Assembly: GCF_000817775.3 (NCBI RefSeq)
Contig: NZ_JTHE03000044.1
Span: 207,363-271,362, forward strand
DNA: 64,000 nucleotides
Origin: Lyngbya confervoides BDU141951
GTDB taxonomy: Bacteria > Cyanobacteriota > Cyanobacteriia > Thermosynechococcales > Thermosynechococcaceae
Direction of reading: 5' to 3'
Under the pieces are notes generated by a model that worked only from the letters and a program-made list of their open reading frames with translations, had not been told where the DNA came from and searched no databases. The position numbers and the translations under genes were made by a program. The stretch's first letter is position 1. Every line of letters begins with the position of its first letter. Shown piece by piece: positions 18,001-27,352 of this stretch.

Positions 18001-18352
18001 GCAGATTCAAGGGGAGATCAACCCAGCCCACAGCTGAGGCGGTCAGATCCTTCAGTTCCTTGGGGTCGAGTTCAGTGGCACTGCGAAGGGCCTGCTGTTG
18101 ATCCGCTGAGATATGGAGCAGATGATCTTGGGTGAGCTGAAGCATAAACGCTTCTAAATCGAGACGATTCAGACAGAAGGGATGGGGGGTGACCTTGGGC
18201 GCTGGGGTTTTGCGACGGCTAGGCGTCAGCGATCGCCAGGTTTCTCCCCAGAGAAAAAAATAGGGAATGACCGATCCCCAGGGGGCCATCGATTGAGGTG
18301 GAGCAAGCGTTCCAGCCGTCGTAAATATCCAGCTTCCATGCAAGATAGCCAT
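15089..18352 (-). CDS. SNF2-family DEAD/DEAH helicase
   Basis: Large SWI2/SNF2 ATPase (about 1,087 residues) of the bacterial HelZ/RapA-like type, expected to translocate on or remodel nucleic acid. The first 600 residues form a poorly conserved N-terminal region. The ATPase core follows: DDMGLGKTIQMI (Walker A), LVITSYALAPRD, VLDEAQNIKN (DEAH-like) and ALTGTPLENRL. The helicase C lobe has IFTQFAEWGKLL, SLKAGGVGLNLT and DRVFRIGQTRNVQVHK. Start set at the Met of MAILHGSW because AAGGGAG precedes it by 8 nt and homologues start there. Convergent with tRNA-Cys. Confidence 0.93.
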   Translation of the reverse strand: MAILHGSWIFTTAGTLAPPQSMAPWGSVIPYFFLWGETWRSLTPSRRKTPAPKVTPHPFCLNRLDLEAFMLQLTQDHLLHISADQQQALRSATELDPKELKDLTASAVGWVDLPLNLPARLQGTQATVLHSSRTFEMTSEAEEVALYPSQVTGILYGLPEALALLQSLPLHLPGEQAGMLGDDLRYWCHVSRWSLDLMARGKFVPYLTEAASPLRGQWLPLLDSAHDHQLFQDFLQRMPPICRCYPCAPPTAHPSNSRPMEVPQLLLSSLQAMLDEQIRPCIEEETLQLVRKLGAGEVVETWMATLGQKQVQLDRAAAQTLIPPLQEWIHPLRHVLEQDNAYRPCFQLIPPRSGQGDWELAYFLQASDDAQLLVSADLIWNTPSDVLPYLGRTLENPQELLLEGLGLASRLYPQLEESLQQARPTGHTLNAKQAYDFIKTTAWRLEDSGFGVIMPPSLANREGLASRLGLHVRAESLDLSKAKSLGLESLLQFKWELSIGGQTLSKAEFERLVQLDSPLVDINGEWVELRSQDIKAAQTFFAQRRQHTELSLQDALRIQAGDTLAFEKLPIVNFEASGILDQLLSTLSGNQSFEAVPAPPNFRGTLRPYQARGVGWLKMLEQWGIGACLADDMGLGKTIQMIAFLLLLKNEGRLHGPTLLICPTSVLGNWEREVKRFAPDLRVTVHHGPQRLQGKAFLQRVKSLDLVITSYALAPRDQKHLTALHWEGVVLDEAQNIKNPETKQTQAIRNLESRFRVALTGTPLENRLTELWSILEFLNPGYLGAQNFFQRRFATPIERYGDSASLKTLRALVQPFILRRTKSDRTIIQDLPEKQEMPVFCGLTPEQAALYENTVQTALEAVEASTGIQRKGVILATLTKLKQICNHPAHYLQQSSLNSDKPRSGKLQRLQEMLEELMEEGDRALIFTQFAEWGKLLQQHLTAQFKQDVLLLYGGTPKKAREAMVDRFQHDPQGPRLFILSLKAGGVGLNLTRANHVFHYDRWWNPAVENQATDRVFRIGQTRNVQVHKFVCMGTLEEKIHEQIESKQALAEQVVGAGENWLAKLDTDQLRSLLLLDRAAVIEEDRI

Positions 18353-18639
18353 CAAGTCTGCTCCCTTGTGCAGCATACCTGGGGATAAACGCGGCATTGA
18401 TCTGAAGTCAATCCCCCCATGGCTTCAGATCGATGCTGCCTTGCACCCCGATCTTTCTCTATGCTACGGCACCAATTGCGGCTCCGTTCGCCCTAATCAG
18501 GTACCGGTGCGATCCCCCATAGCCCCTCTGCACCACCGTATCCATCCCAGGGACGTTGAAGTTTTGAATCTTGAGACAGCGACGAATTAACAATGTTAGG
18601 ATCGGCCAATCAGGAAAAAAAGAAGGATAAACAAACTGA

Positions 18640-20787
18640 ATGACAGAAATTGTAAAGTCAATATCCTTTGACGGACGGGATATTCGACTCACGATTGGCC
18701 GATTTGCGCCCCAGTCAGGCGGCGCGGTCCTCATTGAATCTGGAGAAACGGCTGTCCTCGTTACCGCTACAAAGTCGACGGCTCGTGAAGGGATAGATTT
18801 TTTACCCTTGCTGGTGGATTACGAAGAACGACTCTACGCGGCAGGGAGAATTCCAGGGGGCTTTCTACGTCGGGAAGGTCGCCCGCCTGAAAAGGCGACC
18901 TTGACCAGTCGTCTGATCGATCGCCCGTTGCGACCGCTATTCCCGAGCTGGCTCCGGGACGACATTCAGGTGGTGGCTACCACTTTGTCCATGGACGATC
19001 AGGTGCCGCCAGATGTCCTGGCCGTGACCGGTGCATCGGTGGCGGTGCAGCTGGCCCAGATTCCTTTTTACGGACCGTTAGCTGCGGTTCGGGTCGGCCT
19101 GCTCGGGGACGATTTTGTGATCAATCCCACCTACAGCGAAATTGCCGAAGGGGATTTGGATCTGGTGGTGGCCGGATCCCCCGATGGGGTCATCATGGTT
19201 GAAGCGGGAGCAAATCAGGTTCCTGAAGAGGATGTCATTGAAGCCATCGACTTTGGCTACGAGGTGGTGACCGATTTGATTCAGGCCCAGCGCGAGTTGC
19301 TGGCGGAACTGGGTATTGAACCGGTATCCGCGACTCCTCCAGAGGATGATCCCCGACTGGAAACCTTCATGCGCGATCGGGTCACCCAGCCCATACAGGA
19401 AATTCTGTCTCGCTTTGATCGAGATAAGCATGTGCGGGATGACTCCCTAGACGCCGTTAAGGAGTCTGTATTAGAAGAAATTGCGCAGCTACCGGAAGAT
19501 GATCCCCTTCAAAAGGTGGTTGCAGAGGATCCGAAGGCCGTTGGCAAGTTGTTCAAATCCCTCACCAAGCAACTCATGCGCGCCCAGATTATTGAAGAGG
19601 GCGTGCGGGTGGATGGTCGCAAACTCGATGAGGTGCGCTCCATTAGCTGCAAGGTGGGCGTGCTGCCCAAACGGGTCCATGGTACAGGATTGTTTAATCG
19701 CGGCCTGACTCAGGTTCTTTCCATTGCCACCCTGGGAACTCCAGATGATGCGCAGGATATGGATGATCTCCATCCAGATAAGACCAAACGCTACCTCCAC
19801 CACTACAACTTCCCCCCCTATTCTGTCGGAGAGACCCGCCCCATGCGATCGCCCGGACGTCGGGAGATTGGCCATGGAGCCCTGGCCGAGCGAGCGATTA
19901 TACCGGTGCTGCCCTCGGAGGAAGAATTTCCCTATGTGCTGCGAGTGGTGTCAGAGGTGCTTTCCTCCAACGGTTCCACCTCCATGGGATCGGTTTGTGG
20001 GTCCACGCTAGCCCTGATGGATGCCGGTGTCCCCATTAAAAAGCCGGTGAGCGGAGCTGCCATGGGCTTGATTCGCGAAGGCGAAGAAGTCAGGATTCTC
20101 ACTGATATTCAGGGAATTGAGGACTTTTTGGGTGATATGGACTTCAAGGTTGCCGGCACCGACACTGGGATTACGGCCCTGCAGATGGACATGAAGATTA
20201 CCGGCCTATCGATGGATATTGTGGCCCAGGCCATTCACCAAGCCAAGCCTGCTCGCCTGCATATCCTAGAAAAGATGCTGGCCACCATTGATCAGCCCCG
20301 GTCGACGATGTCCCCCTATGCACCGCGACTATTGACCATCCAGATTGACCCCGATCAAATTGGCATGATTATTGGGCCTGGCGGGAAAACCATTAAGGGC
20401 ATTACGGAACAGACGGGGGCCAAAATAGACATCAAAGATGACGGAGTGGTGACGATTTCATCAATTGAGGAGGCCAATGCCGCCCGTGCCCTCCAGATTA
20501 TTGAAGGGATGACCCGTAAACTGACTGCCGGGGACGTGTACCTGGGCAAGGTAACGCGTATCATTCCCATTGGCGCCTTCGTTGAAATTCTGCCGGGGAA
20601 AGAGGGGATGATTCACATTTCTCAGTTGGCGGACTACCGTGTTGGCCAAGTGGAAGATGAGGTTTCCGTTGGCGATGATGTGGTGGTGAAGGTCCGAGAA
20701 ATTGATAGTCGGGGGCGCATTAACCTGACGCGCTTGGGCATTCACCCCGATGAGGCCGCCGCTGCTCGGGCTGGGGCCTCCAGTTAA
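18640..20787 (+). CDS. pnp: Polyribonucleotide nucleotidyltransferase (PNPase)
   Basis: 3'-5' phosphorolytic exoribonuclease and, in cyanobacteria, the main RNA 3'-tailing enzyme. 715 residues: two RNase PH domains (first with [16 protein letters not shown], second with [16 protein letters not shown] and [19 protein letters not shown]), a helical linker, a KH domain ([20 protein letters not shown]) and an S1 domain ([21 protein letters not shown]). The start ATG follows GAAGGATAAAC. The 240-bp leader is shared with the divergent SNF2 gene. A U-rich terminator lies about 100 bp after the stop. Confidence 0.97.
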   Translation: MTEIVKSISFDGRDIRLTIGRFAPQSGGAVLIESGETAVLVTATKSTAREGIDFLPLLVDYEERLYAAGRIPGGFLRREGRPPEKATLTSRLIDRPLRPLFPSWLRDDIQVVATTLSMDDQVPPDVLAVTGASVAVQLAQIPFYGPLAAVRVGLLGDDFVINPTYSEIAEGDLDLVVAGSPDGVIMVEAGANQVPEEDVIEAIDFGYEVVTDLIQAQRELLAELGIEPVSATPPEDDPRLETFMRDRVTQPIQEILSRFDRDKHVRDDSLDAVKESVLEEIAQLPEDDPLQKVVAEDPKAVGKLFKSLTKQLMRAQIIEEGVRVDGRKLDEVRSISCKVGVLPKRVHGTGLFNRGLTQVLSIATLGTPDDAQDMDDLHPDKTKRYLHHYNFPPYSVGETRPMRSPGRREIGHGALAERAIIPVLPSEEEFPYVLRVVSEVLSSNGSTSMGSVCGSTLALMDAGVPIKKPVSGAAMGLIREGEEVRILTDIQGIEDFLGDMDFKVAGTDTGITALQMDMKITGLSMDIVAQAIHQAKPARLHILEKMLATIDQPRSTMSPYAPRLLTIQIDPDQIGMIIGPGGKTIKGITEQTGAKIDIKDDGVVTISSIEEANAARALQIIEGMTRKLTAGDVYLGKVTRIIPIGAFVEILPGKEGMIHISQLADYRVGQVEDEVSVGDDVVVKVREIDSRGRINLTRLGIHPDEAAAARAGASS

Positions 20788-20885
20788 GGATCCCTTCTCC
20801 ACCTCCTTGGGGTAAAGGCGTCTACTGTTTTCTGGCAGCAGACAACTGCCCCAAGGCGGAGAGGGCGTCAACCTTGGTCCCTTGA

Positions 20886-20919
20886 GCAAGCGGCGCCTTC
20901 AAAGCGCTTGCCTTTTTTT
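20886..20919 (+). terminator. Intrinsic terminator after pnp
   Basis: GCAAGCG (20886-20892) pairs with CGCTTGC (20905-20911), then a run of T residues at 20913-20919. It lies between pnp and pepA, both on the plus strand, so the two are probably separate transcripts. Confidence 0.85.
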
Positions 20920-20971
20920 GATGCTTTCCCTGTTTGAACCGTGAACTCCTGTAGCGAAGTACCTGGCTAAC

Positions 20972-22462
20972 TTGACGACTATGAATATCCAATCAATTGA
21001 TATCCCCTTGACGCAATGGTCTGGCGATTGCCTGGTGATCGGCTTTCTTGAAGATCAAGTGACCCTGGATGGACTTGTTGGCGATCTCAATCAGTCCCTG
21101 TCTGGTTTGGTGGCGGACTTGATTGAGGAGGCAAGCTTTAAGGGCAAATCTGGAGAACAGGTGGCGGCGCGGTTAGCCCCTGCCCAGGGGATTCGTCATC
21201 TGGTGCTGCTGGGATTAGGAAAGGCTGAAAAGTTGAGTTTAGAGGATCTGCGCAAGGCCAGCGCTGCGGGGGCACGCTATGGTAAAAAGCATCGCTGCAC
21301 CGCCTTGGGATTCCAGCTCCCTGCCTGGAAAGGGGAGGCCGTTCAGTCCGTACAGGCCATTGCTGAAGGGGCAGAACTGGCCCTGCACCAAGATCAGCGA
21401 TTTAAGTCTGAGCCAAATGGTGATAAGCCCGAAGCCGAACTTGAGCGCCTTGATATTTTGGGTTTAGGCCAGCAGGTGGCTGCCATTGAGCGAGCCAAGC
21501 AAGTTTGCCAGGGGGTGATTTTGGCCCGCGAGCTAGTGAATGCCCCGGCCAATGTAGTCACCCCCGTCGCCCTAGCTCAGACGGCCCGCGCCATTGCCGA
21601 GGAGATGGGGATGAGCTTGACGGTCCTTGACCGCGCAGCCTGTGAAGACCTGAAGATGGGGGCTTATCTGGGAGTGGCCCAAGCTTCGGACATGCCACCC
21701 CAGTTTATTCACCTGACCTATAGTCCTCCTGGCACGCCGCGCCGTAAACTAGCCATCATTGGCAAGGGACTCACCTTTGATTCAGGGGGGCTCAACCTGA
21801 AGCCCACAGGCAGTGGGATTGAAACCATGAAGATGGATATGGCTGGATCCGCTGCCACTCTAGGCGCCGCCCAGGTGATTGGCTTCCTCCAGCCAGAGGT
21901 GGAGGTCCATTTTATCGTGGCTGCCACGGAAAATATGATCAGTGGAAAGGCACTCCATCCGGGAGATATCCTGACGGCCTCGAACGGCAAAACCATTGAA
22001 ATTAACAATACCGATGCAGAGGGACGCTTGACGCTGGCCGACGCCCTAGTCTATGCCGAAAAGCTCGGGGTTGACGCCATCGTCGATCTGGCTACCTTAA
22101 CGGGAGCTTGCATCATTGCCCTGGGCAATGACATTGCTGGACTTTGGTCTCCCAAGGATGATCTGGCCGCAGAACTTCAGCTGGCGGGGGATCAAGCTGG
22201 CGAGAAGTTCTGGCGTATGCCCCTTGAGGAATCCTACTTTGAAGGGATGAAATCGGCGATCGCCGACATGAAAAATACCGGACCTCGGGGAGGCGGATCG
22301 ATTACAGCGGCACTATTTCTGCAGCAGTTTGTCAAGGAAACACCCTGGGCGCACCTAGATGTTGCGGGGCCTGTCTGGGCGGAGAAAGAGTCCGGCTATC
22401 AGAATGTAGGGGGAACAGGGTTTGCGGTGCGCACGCTGGTGAACTGGGTTTTGAATGCCTAG
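20972..22462 (+). CDS. pepA: Leucyl aminopeptidase (M17)
   Basis: Cytosolic di-zinc (or Mn) aminopeptidase that removes N-terminal residues from peptides. 496 residues: an N-terminal macro-like domain up to about 170, then the catalytic domain. Metal and active-site motifs are present: [26 protein letters not shown] and [14 protein letters not shown], the family signature. DVAGPVW is close to the end. A second in-frame ATG three codons on is an equally possible start. Confidence 0.96.
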   Translation: MTTMNIQSIDIPLTQWSGDCLVIGFLEDQVTLDGLVGDLNQSLSGLVADLIEEASFKGKSGEQVAARLAPAQGIRHLVLLGLGKAEKLSLEDLRKASAAGARYGKKHRCTALGFQLPAWKGEAVQSVQAIAEGAELALHQDQRFKSEPNGDKPEAELERLDILGLGQQVAAIERAKQVCQGVILARELVNAPANVVTPVALAQTARAIAEEMGMSLTVLDRAACEDLKMGAYLGVAQASDMPPQFIHLTYSPPGTPRRKLAIIGKGLTFDSGGLNLKPTGSGIETMKMDMAGSAATLGAAQVIGFLQPEVEVHFIVAATENMISGKALHPGDILTASNGKTIEINNTDAEGRLTLADALVYAEKLGVDAIVDLATLTGACIIALGNDIAGLWSPKDDLAAELQLAGDQAGEKFWRMPLEESYFEGMKSAIADMKNTGPRGGGSITAALFLQQFVKETPWAHLDVAGPVWAEKESGYQNVGGTGFAVRTLVNWVLNA

Positions 22463-22542
22463 GATGCTTTTGGGGAGGGCAACGGCTGTTTCCTCTGGGA
22501 AAGGCAAACCCCTTCTCTTTTCTGGGTTCTCGCGATTGCTCT

Positions 22543-23019
22543 GTGAAACAGTTTGGCTTGAGGATGACCATCCGCTTTTATAAAGTTGAAGATCCCTACG
22601 GATGTTTTTCTAATTTTTCTCCCCATCCCATTGTGGTGGAGGGGGTTCACTGGCCGACCTCAGAACATTATTACCAAGCACAGAAGTTTGTGGGAACCCC
22701 CCATGCCGACCGCTGTGAGATAATTCGGCAGGCTGCTACCCCCGAAGAAGCCGCCGCTCTGGGGCGAGACCCACAGGTTTCGGTGCGACCGGATTGGGAC
22801 GAGGTTAAGCGCGATGTGATGTATCGGGCCGTTCAGACTAAGTTTTCAGAACATGCTCAGATCCGATCCGTTCTACTGGACACAGGGGATGAACAGATTG
22901 TGGAAGACTCTCCACGGGACTGGTTTTGGGGATGGGGCGCTGATCACCAGGGGGAAAATCACCTGGGAAAAATCTTAATGGAGGTGCGCGATGCCTGTCG
23001 ACGGCATCTCTCCTCCTGA
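22543..23019 (+). CDS. NADAR family protein (YbiA/DUF1768)
   Basis: 158-residue protein of the NADAR family. Some members are N-glycosidases that hydrolyse reactive early intermediates of riboflavin synthesis, and others are linked to ADP-ribose metabolism. The family motifs are clear: FYKVEDPYGCFSNFSPHPI, WPTSEHYYQAQKF, LGRDPQVSVRPDWD and the C-terminal WGWGADHQGENHLGKILM. The frame opens at a GTG at 22543; the ATG seven codons later (MTIRFYK) fits the usual N-terminus better. It stands alone on the plus strand. The exact substrate is not deducible. Confidence 0.92.
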   Translation: MKQFGLRMTIRFYKVEDPYGCFSNFSPHPIVVEGVHWPTSEHYYQAQKFVGTPHADRCEIIRQAATPEEAAALGRDPQVSVRPDWDEVKRDVMYRAVQTKFSEHAQIRSVLLDTGDEQIVEDSPRDWFWGWGADHQGENHLGKILMEVRDACRRHLSS

Positions 23020-23552
23020 GCCTTTCCTTAGATCCTGTACGCATCCTTTGCAAGTCTTTCGGCAACCTGTGCTCCTTTCCGTAGCCGTTTTTACTGCAAG
23101 TTCTGGGAAAGTGATGGACACTAGAAGCATCATGCTTAGCCAAGTCGTTGCTTAGATCTCCTACATTTTAGATTTTGCCCCAGTTCCATCCTCTGGGGCA
23201 TTTTTGTGCTTGGAGGGACCCTGGTTTTTTGAGCCTGTCGGGCATTCTCAGATTTAAAATTGAGGTGGAGCGTTTTTTGAGATGGCGAACTGGACGCCGC
23301 GATATGGAATCACAAACTAATCGCTAAACGGGTCTGCATGGGGGGAGGCGAAGTTGGGTTGGGAGTTTGGGATATCGATGCTCAAGATTTTCAGAGTCAA
23401 TCATCTCAGCACCGTTGAGTGAGTCGAGTCTTGATGGGGACACCCAGACTAAGGATCATCGCTTGGGCCGGATTGCGATTGAGGGGCGGCGATCTCCTCC
23501 CTGCCAGCCTGAACCATGCGGGGGCATGAGTAGCTTGAAGGAGGGTCATCCA
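23020..23552. other. Long intergenic stretch between the NADAR gene and the 61-codon gene
   Basis: No convincing coding frame. It holds the terminator at 23176-23205 and a small palindrome AAGCAT-C-ATGCTT at 23125-23137. It also holds the leader of the downstream small gene, which ends in a strong AAGGAGGG ribosome site. The plus-strand frame stays open from 23367, but this upstream part reads like non-coding sequence. Confidence 0.5.
23176..23205 (+). terminator. Strong intrinsic terminator downstream of the NADAR gene
   Basis: TGCCCCAG (23176-23183) and CTGGGGCA (23193-23200) form a perfect 8-bp stem followed by TTTTT. It lies 157 bp after the NADAR stop, so it may end that transcript or an unannotated short RNA in between. 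Confidence 0.8.
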
Positions 23553-23738
23553 ATGGGTAGCAATAATCGTGACTATCGGGCACAGGAAGCTCAGCTGATC
23601 ATGAGCCTTAAATTTCATCATGCAAAAACCTTGAGCGAAATTCCCCTAGATGTGGCGGTCAATGCTTTGACCAAGGTCTGGCGATCTTGCCAGCCTCATC
23701 TGCAGAACTCAGGGGATGAGGACGTTATTCACCTTTAG
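23553..23738 (+). CDS. Small hypothetical protein (61 aa)
   Basis: Not recognised. A 61-residue, soluble, mostly helical protein starting MGSNNRDYRAQEAQLIMSLK. The start is chosen because AAGGAGGG ends 7 nt before the ATG, one of the clearest Shine-Dalgarno sites in the window. The frame extends upstream to 23367, but those residues look random and include no ribosome site. The sequence (LKFHHAKTLSEIPLDVAVNA) looks like real protein. It is convergent with glgP. Confidence 0.6.
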   Translation: MGSNNRDYRAQEAQLIMSLKFHHAKTLSEIPLDVAVNALTKVWRSCQPHLQNSGDEDVIHL

Positions 23739-23839
23739 GGTGATCTCACCCCCCGCAAGGATGCTTCTGATTTGCAGATCCCAGGGCGCCCGCCGCGGCA
23801 GCCCCAGAAATAGATTAGTCAGCAGCACAGGCCCAGAAA

Positions 23840-26359
23840 TTAGCGGAAGAACTCTTCCAAGTTGTTGGACAGCTCAATCTTGACCGGGTCGACGTGCCAG
23901 ATCTCATCGCAGTAGTCTTGAATGGAGCGATCCGAGGAGAATTTGCCCATGCGAGCCACATTCAGAATGGCCATGCGCGTCCAGGCGGACTGATCTTGAT
24001 AGAGCTGAGAGACGCGCTCCTGGGCCTCAATGTAGGACTGGTAGTCAGCCAGTAGGAAAAAGGGATCATGATAGATCAAGGAATCGGTCAAGGGCTTGAA
24101 TAGATCGGTGTCTCCATGGGAGAAAAATCCAGAGTTGATGCGATCGAGGGCCAGTTTCAGTTCGGGATTAGAGTCGTAATAGTCCCGTGGACAATAGCCC
24201 TGCCCTCGTAAATCGTAGACTTCCTGAGCCGTCAGGCCAAACAAGAAGAAGTTTTCAGCTCCCACTTCTTCCCGAATCTCGATATTGGCTCCATCCAGGG
24301 TCCCAATGGTCAGCGCGCCATTAAGCGCAAACTTCATGTTGCCGGTTCCGGAGGCTTCCTTACCGGCAGTGGAAATTTGCTCCGATAGATCTGCGGCAGG
24401 ATAAACGCGCTGGGCAAGCTTAACGTTATAGTCCTTCAGAAAGACCACCTTCAGGCGATCGCGGACTTCAGGATCGCGGTTGACCACTTCGCCGACGGAG
24501 TTGATGAGCTTGATCATTAACTTGGCCATGAAATAGCCCGGCGCTGCCTTGCCGCCAAAGAGAAAGGTGCGCGGGGTGATGTCTAGGTCAGGATTGGCCT
24601 TGAGACGATTGTAGAGGGTGATGATATAGAGAACGTTTAGGTGCTGCCGTTTATATTCATGGATTCGCTTGGCCTGAATGCCAAACATGGAGTCCGGATT
24701 GACGCTGATGCCATTTTGTTTGTAGATGTAAGCCGCTAAGCTGGCCTTGGTGGCGCGCTTAATGCTTTGCCACTGGTGCTGAAACTCTAGATCCTCTGCG
24801 TAGGGTTCCAGCTGCCGCAGATCCTCAAGCTGCGTTAGCCAGCGATCGCCAATTTTATCGGTAATCAGTTGCGTGAGCGGCGGATTACTCAGGGCAATAA
24901 AGCGTCGGGGCGTAACGCCGTTGGTCTTATTGCTGAACTTGTGAGGATACATCTCGGCAAAATCCCGCAGCACGTCCTGCTTGAGGAGCTGGGTGTGTAG
25001 CTCTGCAACCCCGTTAATGGCGTGGCTTCCCACACAGGCCAGGTGGGCCATCCGCACATATCTCTCGCCTGATTCGTCAATTAAGGAAAGGCGGGAAATC
25101 CGGTCTTCGTCATCGGGAAACTTAATGCGGACTTCATCCAAGAAGCGATGATTAATTTCGTAGATGATCTCCAGGTGACGCGGCAGCAGATTTCCAAATA
25201 AATCAATGGGCCAGCGTTCCAAAGCCTCTGGTAAGAGAGTGTGGTTTGTATAGGACAAGGTTCGTTGGGTAATGCCCCAAGCTTCATCCCAATCCATGCT
25301 GTGCTCATCGATCAGTAGCCGCATCAGCTCTGCCACTGCAATAGCGGGATGCGTATCGTTGAGCTGAATGGCAAACTTGTCGGCAAACTGATGCAGGGGA
25401 ATCTCTTGCGCCTTCATGATGCGGAACATATCCTGCAGCGAGCAAGAGACAAAGAAGATTTGCTGGGTGAGCCGCAGGCGTTTCCCCTGGGAGACATCGT
25501 CGTTGGGGTAGAGTACCTTGGACACGTTTTCCGAGGCCATTTTCTCGTAAACAGCCCCCAGATAATCCCCAGAGTTAAAGGCATCAAAGTCGAAGGATTC
25601 GGAGGCTTGGGCCGTCCATAGACGTAGAGTATTGGCGGTGTTGGTTCGGTAGCCCAGGATAGGGGTGTCGAAGGGGATACCCTGGACGACCTCATAGGGA
25701 ATCCAGTTAACGCGCCCTCGTCCAGTTTGATCCACATAATGCTCGGTGTGTCCGCCTAGCTTGACCTCCACGGACCACTCCGGCCGCTCAACTTCCCAAG
25801 GATTTCCATAGCGCAACCACTTGTCCGTCCGTTCCACCTGCCAGCCATCGCGAATGTCCTGGTCAAAAATGCCAAATTCATAGCGAATGCCATAGCCAAT
25901 GGAGGCAAGGCCGAGGGTGGCCATGGAATCGAGATAGCAAGCCGCCAGACGCCCTAAACCGCCATTCCCCAGGCCTGGCTCCTCCTCTTGCTCTAACAAA
26001 TCCTCCAGGTTAAACCCTAGCTCTGACATGGCTTGATTAACCTGGTCGTAGATGCCCAGGTTAATCAGGTTATTGCCGAGCTGGGGCCCCATGAGAAATT
26101 CCGCCGATAGATAGGCAACGGTGCGGGTTTGCTGCTTGGTGTAGGTGGCCGCAGTGCCAATCCAGCGATGCAGAAGGCGATCGCGCACCATGTAGGCCAG
26201 GGCCATGTAGTAATCGTTTTGGGTGGCAATGCCGGGAAATTTCCCCTGGACGTAGAACAAATTGTTCAGAAATGAGCGTTTGAGAGTTTCGACTAAGACG
26301 CCAGTCCGGGTATCTTCGGAGCAAACTTGACCCATTAATGTTACAGAATTACTTTGCAT
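23840..26359 (-). CDS. glgP: Glycogen/alpha-glucan phosphorylase
   Basis: Pyridoxal-phosphate enzyme that releases glucose-1-phosphate from glycogen using Pi. 839 residues, full length. The N-terminal part has EEEPGLGNGGLGRLAACYLDS and YGIRYEFGIFDQ. The C-terminal part has FGGKAAPGYFMAK and the PLP-Lys region EASGTGNMKFALNGALTIG, followed by TLDGANIEI. Transcribed alone; 400 bp without a gene lie upstream, including a tandem CTTAACCG repeat on the coding strand that resembles half of a cyanobacterial Pho box. Confidence 0.97.
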   Translation of the reverse strand: MQSNSVTLMGQVCSEDTRTGVLVETLKRSFLNNLFYVQGKFPGIATQNDYYMALAYMVRDRLLHRWIGTAATYTKQQTRTVAYLSAEFLMGPQLGNNLINLGIYDQVNQAMSELGFNLEDLLEQEEEPGLGNGGLGRLAACYLDSMATLGLASIGYGIRYEFGIFDQDIRDGWQVERTDKWLRYGNPWEVERPEWSVEVKLGGHTEHYVDQTGRGRVNWIPYEVVQGIPFDTPILGYRTNTANTLRLWTAQASESFDFDAFNSGDYLGAVYEKMASENVSKVLYPNDDVSQGKRLRLTQQIFFVSCSLQDMFRIMKAQEIPLHQFADKFAIQLNDTHPAIAVAELMRLLIDEHSMDWDEAWGITQRTLSYTNHTLLPEALERWPIDLFGNLLPRHLEIIYEINHRFLDEVRIKFPDDEDRISRLSLIDESGERYVRMAHLACVGSHAINGVAELHTQLLKQDVLRDFAEMYPHKFSNKTNGVTPRRFIALSNPPLTQLITDKIGDRWLTQLEDLRQLEPYAEDLEFQHQWQSIKRATKASLAAYIYKQNGISVNPDSMFGIQAKRIHEYKRQHLNVLYIITLYNRLKANPDLDITPRTFLFGGKAAPGYFMAKLMIKLINSVGEVVNRDPEVRDRLKVVFLKDYNVKLAQRVYPAADLSEQISTAGKEASGTGNMKFALNGALTIGTLDGANIEIREEVGAENFFLFGLTAQEVYDLRGQGYCPRDYYDSNPELKLALDRINSGFFSHGDTDLFKPLTDSLIYHDPFFLLADYQSYIEAQERVSQLYQDQSAWTRMAILNVARMGKFSSDRSIQDYCDEIWHVDPVKIELSNNLEEFFR

Positions 26360-26397
26360 AGCGTAGGCTTTCCTGATGCTAAATCAATGCGAGGGGA

Positions 26398-26415
26398 CGG
26401 TTAAGACGGTTAAGG
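26398..26415 (-). promoter_or_regulatory. Tandem CTTAACCG repeat upstream of glgP
   Basis: On the minus strand two 9-bp units, CCTTAACCG and TCTTAACCG, stand head to tail 39-56 bp before the glgP start. Each resembles the cyanobacterial Pho-box half-site (PyTTAAPyPyT/A). The period is 9 bp, whereas the described boxes are usually spaced 11 bp, so assignment to SphR is tentative. Confidence 0.35.
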
Positions 26416-26764
26416 CTGGAAAAAACTAGAAGTTTCTCGCCTATGTGCGAAGGTGGCAGGGGGTTGACGAAAGGAGGGCGACCGGAGAATCATTCCGGAC
26501 AGGGGTGAGGCTTGAAAGGGGACTTGGACATTGGTGGTCCTGGGTAGGCGGTTCTTGATCGAAATCGTGGGTCATGACAACAGGGGGTCTTGAAATCTTA
26601 ACCCTACTTTCATCTTTAGCATCTAAATTGTAGCGGCAGCTTCCTTTTCTGCTCTTGGAGCAATGACGCCCCCGATTCGGCCTGGAAAAAAAGCCAGCAG
26701 GGCTTGCCTTGGGCGATCCTGTTTTTTTTGTGAAGAATGTCTTTTGGAGAGGACGGGTTTGGAT
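26416..26764. other. Intergenic region between glgP and tadA
   Basis: No supported gene. A short hairpin CCGGA-N7-TCCGG lies at 26482-26498, and a weak minus-strand terminator for tadA at 26686-26705. The rest holds the glgP upstream region. Open frames across the tadA 3' end read as shadows. Confidence 0.5.
26686..26705 (-). terminator. Weak intrinsic terminator after tadA
   Basis: Read on the minus strand, AAGCC-CTGCT-GGCTT followed by T residues (A-run at 26686-26692 on plus). The stem has only 5 bp, about 60 bp after the tadA stop. Confidence 0.4.
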
Positions 26765-27253
26765 TTAGGGATGATTCGGGCCTCCCAGCCGCCGGATCTG
26801 GAACCAGGCCTGAAGCTGCTGGCGACAGTCGCCCTCCAAAATTCCGCCCCACACCCTCAAGCGATGGAAGGAAATGGGGTGATCAGGCAGGTTGAGAACC
26901 GTCCGTGCTGCGCCGGTTTTGGGATCGTCGGCCCCAAACACCAGGGTGCCGACTCGAGCCTGGAGAATCGCCCCCATGCACATTGGGCAGGGCTCCAGGG
27001 TGACGTAGATCGTACATTGATTGAGGTGCCAGGTTTGGATCGCCTGACCTGCCTGCCGAAGGGCCAAAATTTCGGCATGGGCTGTGGGATCGCAGTCGCG
27101 CTCGCGTCGATTTTGGGCTGCGGCAATGCGCTCACCTTGGGCCGTGACCACCACGGCTCCCACCGGCACTTCCCCGGCCTCGCCAGCGCCTTGAGCCAGG
27201 TCAAGGGCCTGGCGCATCCATTGCTGATGCTGCTGATAGTCTGACCAGTCCAT
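26765..27253 (-). CDS. tadA: tRNA-specific adenosine deaminase
   Basis: Zinc enzyme that converts A34 to inosine in tRNA-Arg(ACG). 162 residues. Both zinc motifs are intact: TAHAEILALRQA (His-Ala-Glu) and EPCPMCMGAI (Pro-Cys-x-x-Cys). The terminal region FHRLRVWGGILEGDCR is as in the family. The ATG opens MDWSDYQQHQQWM. Divergent from the membrane-protein gene at 27353. Confidence 0.94.
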   Translation of the reverse strand: MDWSDYQQHQQWMRQALDLAQGAGEAGEVPVGAVVVTAQGERIAAAQNRRERDCDPTAHAEILALRQAGQAIQTWHLNQCTIYVTLEPCPMCMGAILQARVGTLVFGADDPKTGAARTVLNLPDHPISFHRLRVWGGILEGDCRQQLQAWFQIRRLGGPNHP

Positions 27254-27352
27254 GCATTCTCGGCGAAAGTTTCACAGGTCCCCAGGGTAAATTAAATAGG
27301 AAAGATTGCCCAACCGGCCTGCCCTCATCTGTTTTTCCCAAGAGGTTCTGCC

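Noticed and set aside
23367..23552. Upstream 62 codons of the small gene at 23553
   Set aside because: No ribosome site at the upstream start and composition is not protein-like, whereas the internal ATG has AAGGAGGG.
26616..26852. Minus-strand open frame downstream of and overlapping tadA
   Set aside because: It overlaps the well-supported tadA 3' end in another frame, covers its likely terminator, and has no protein-like features or ribosome site.
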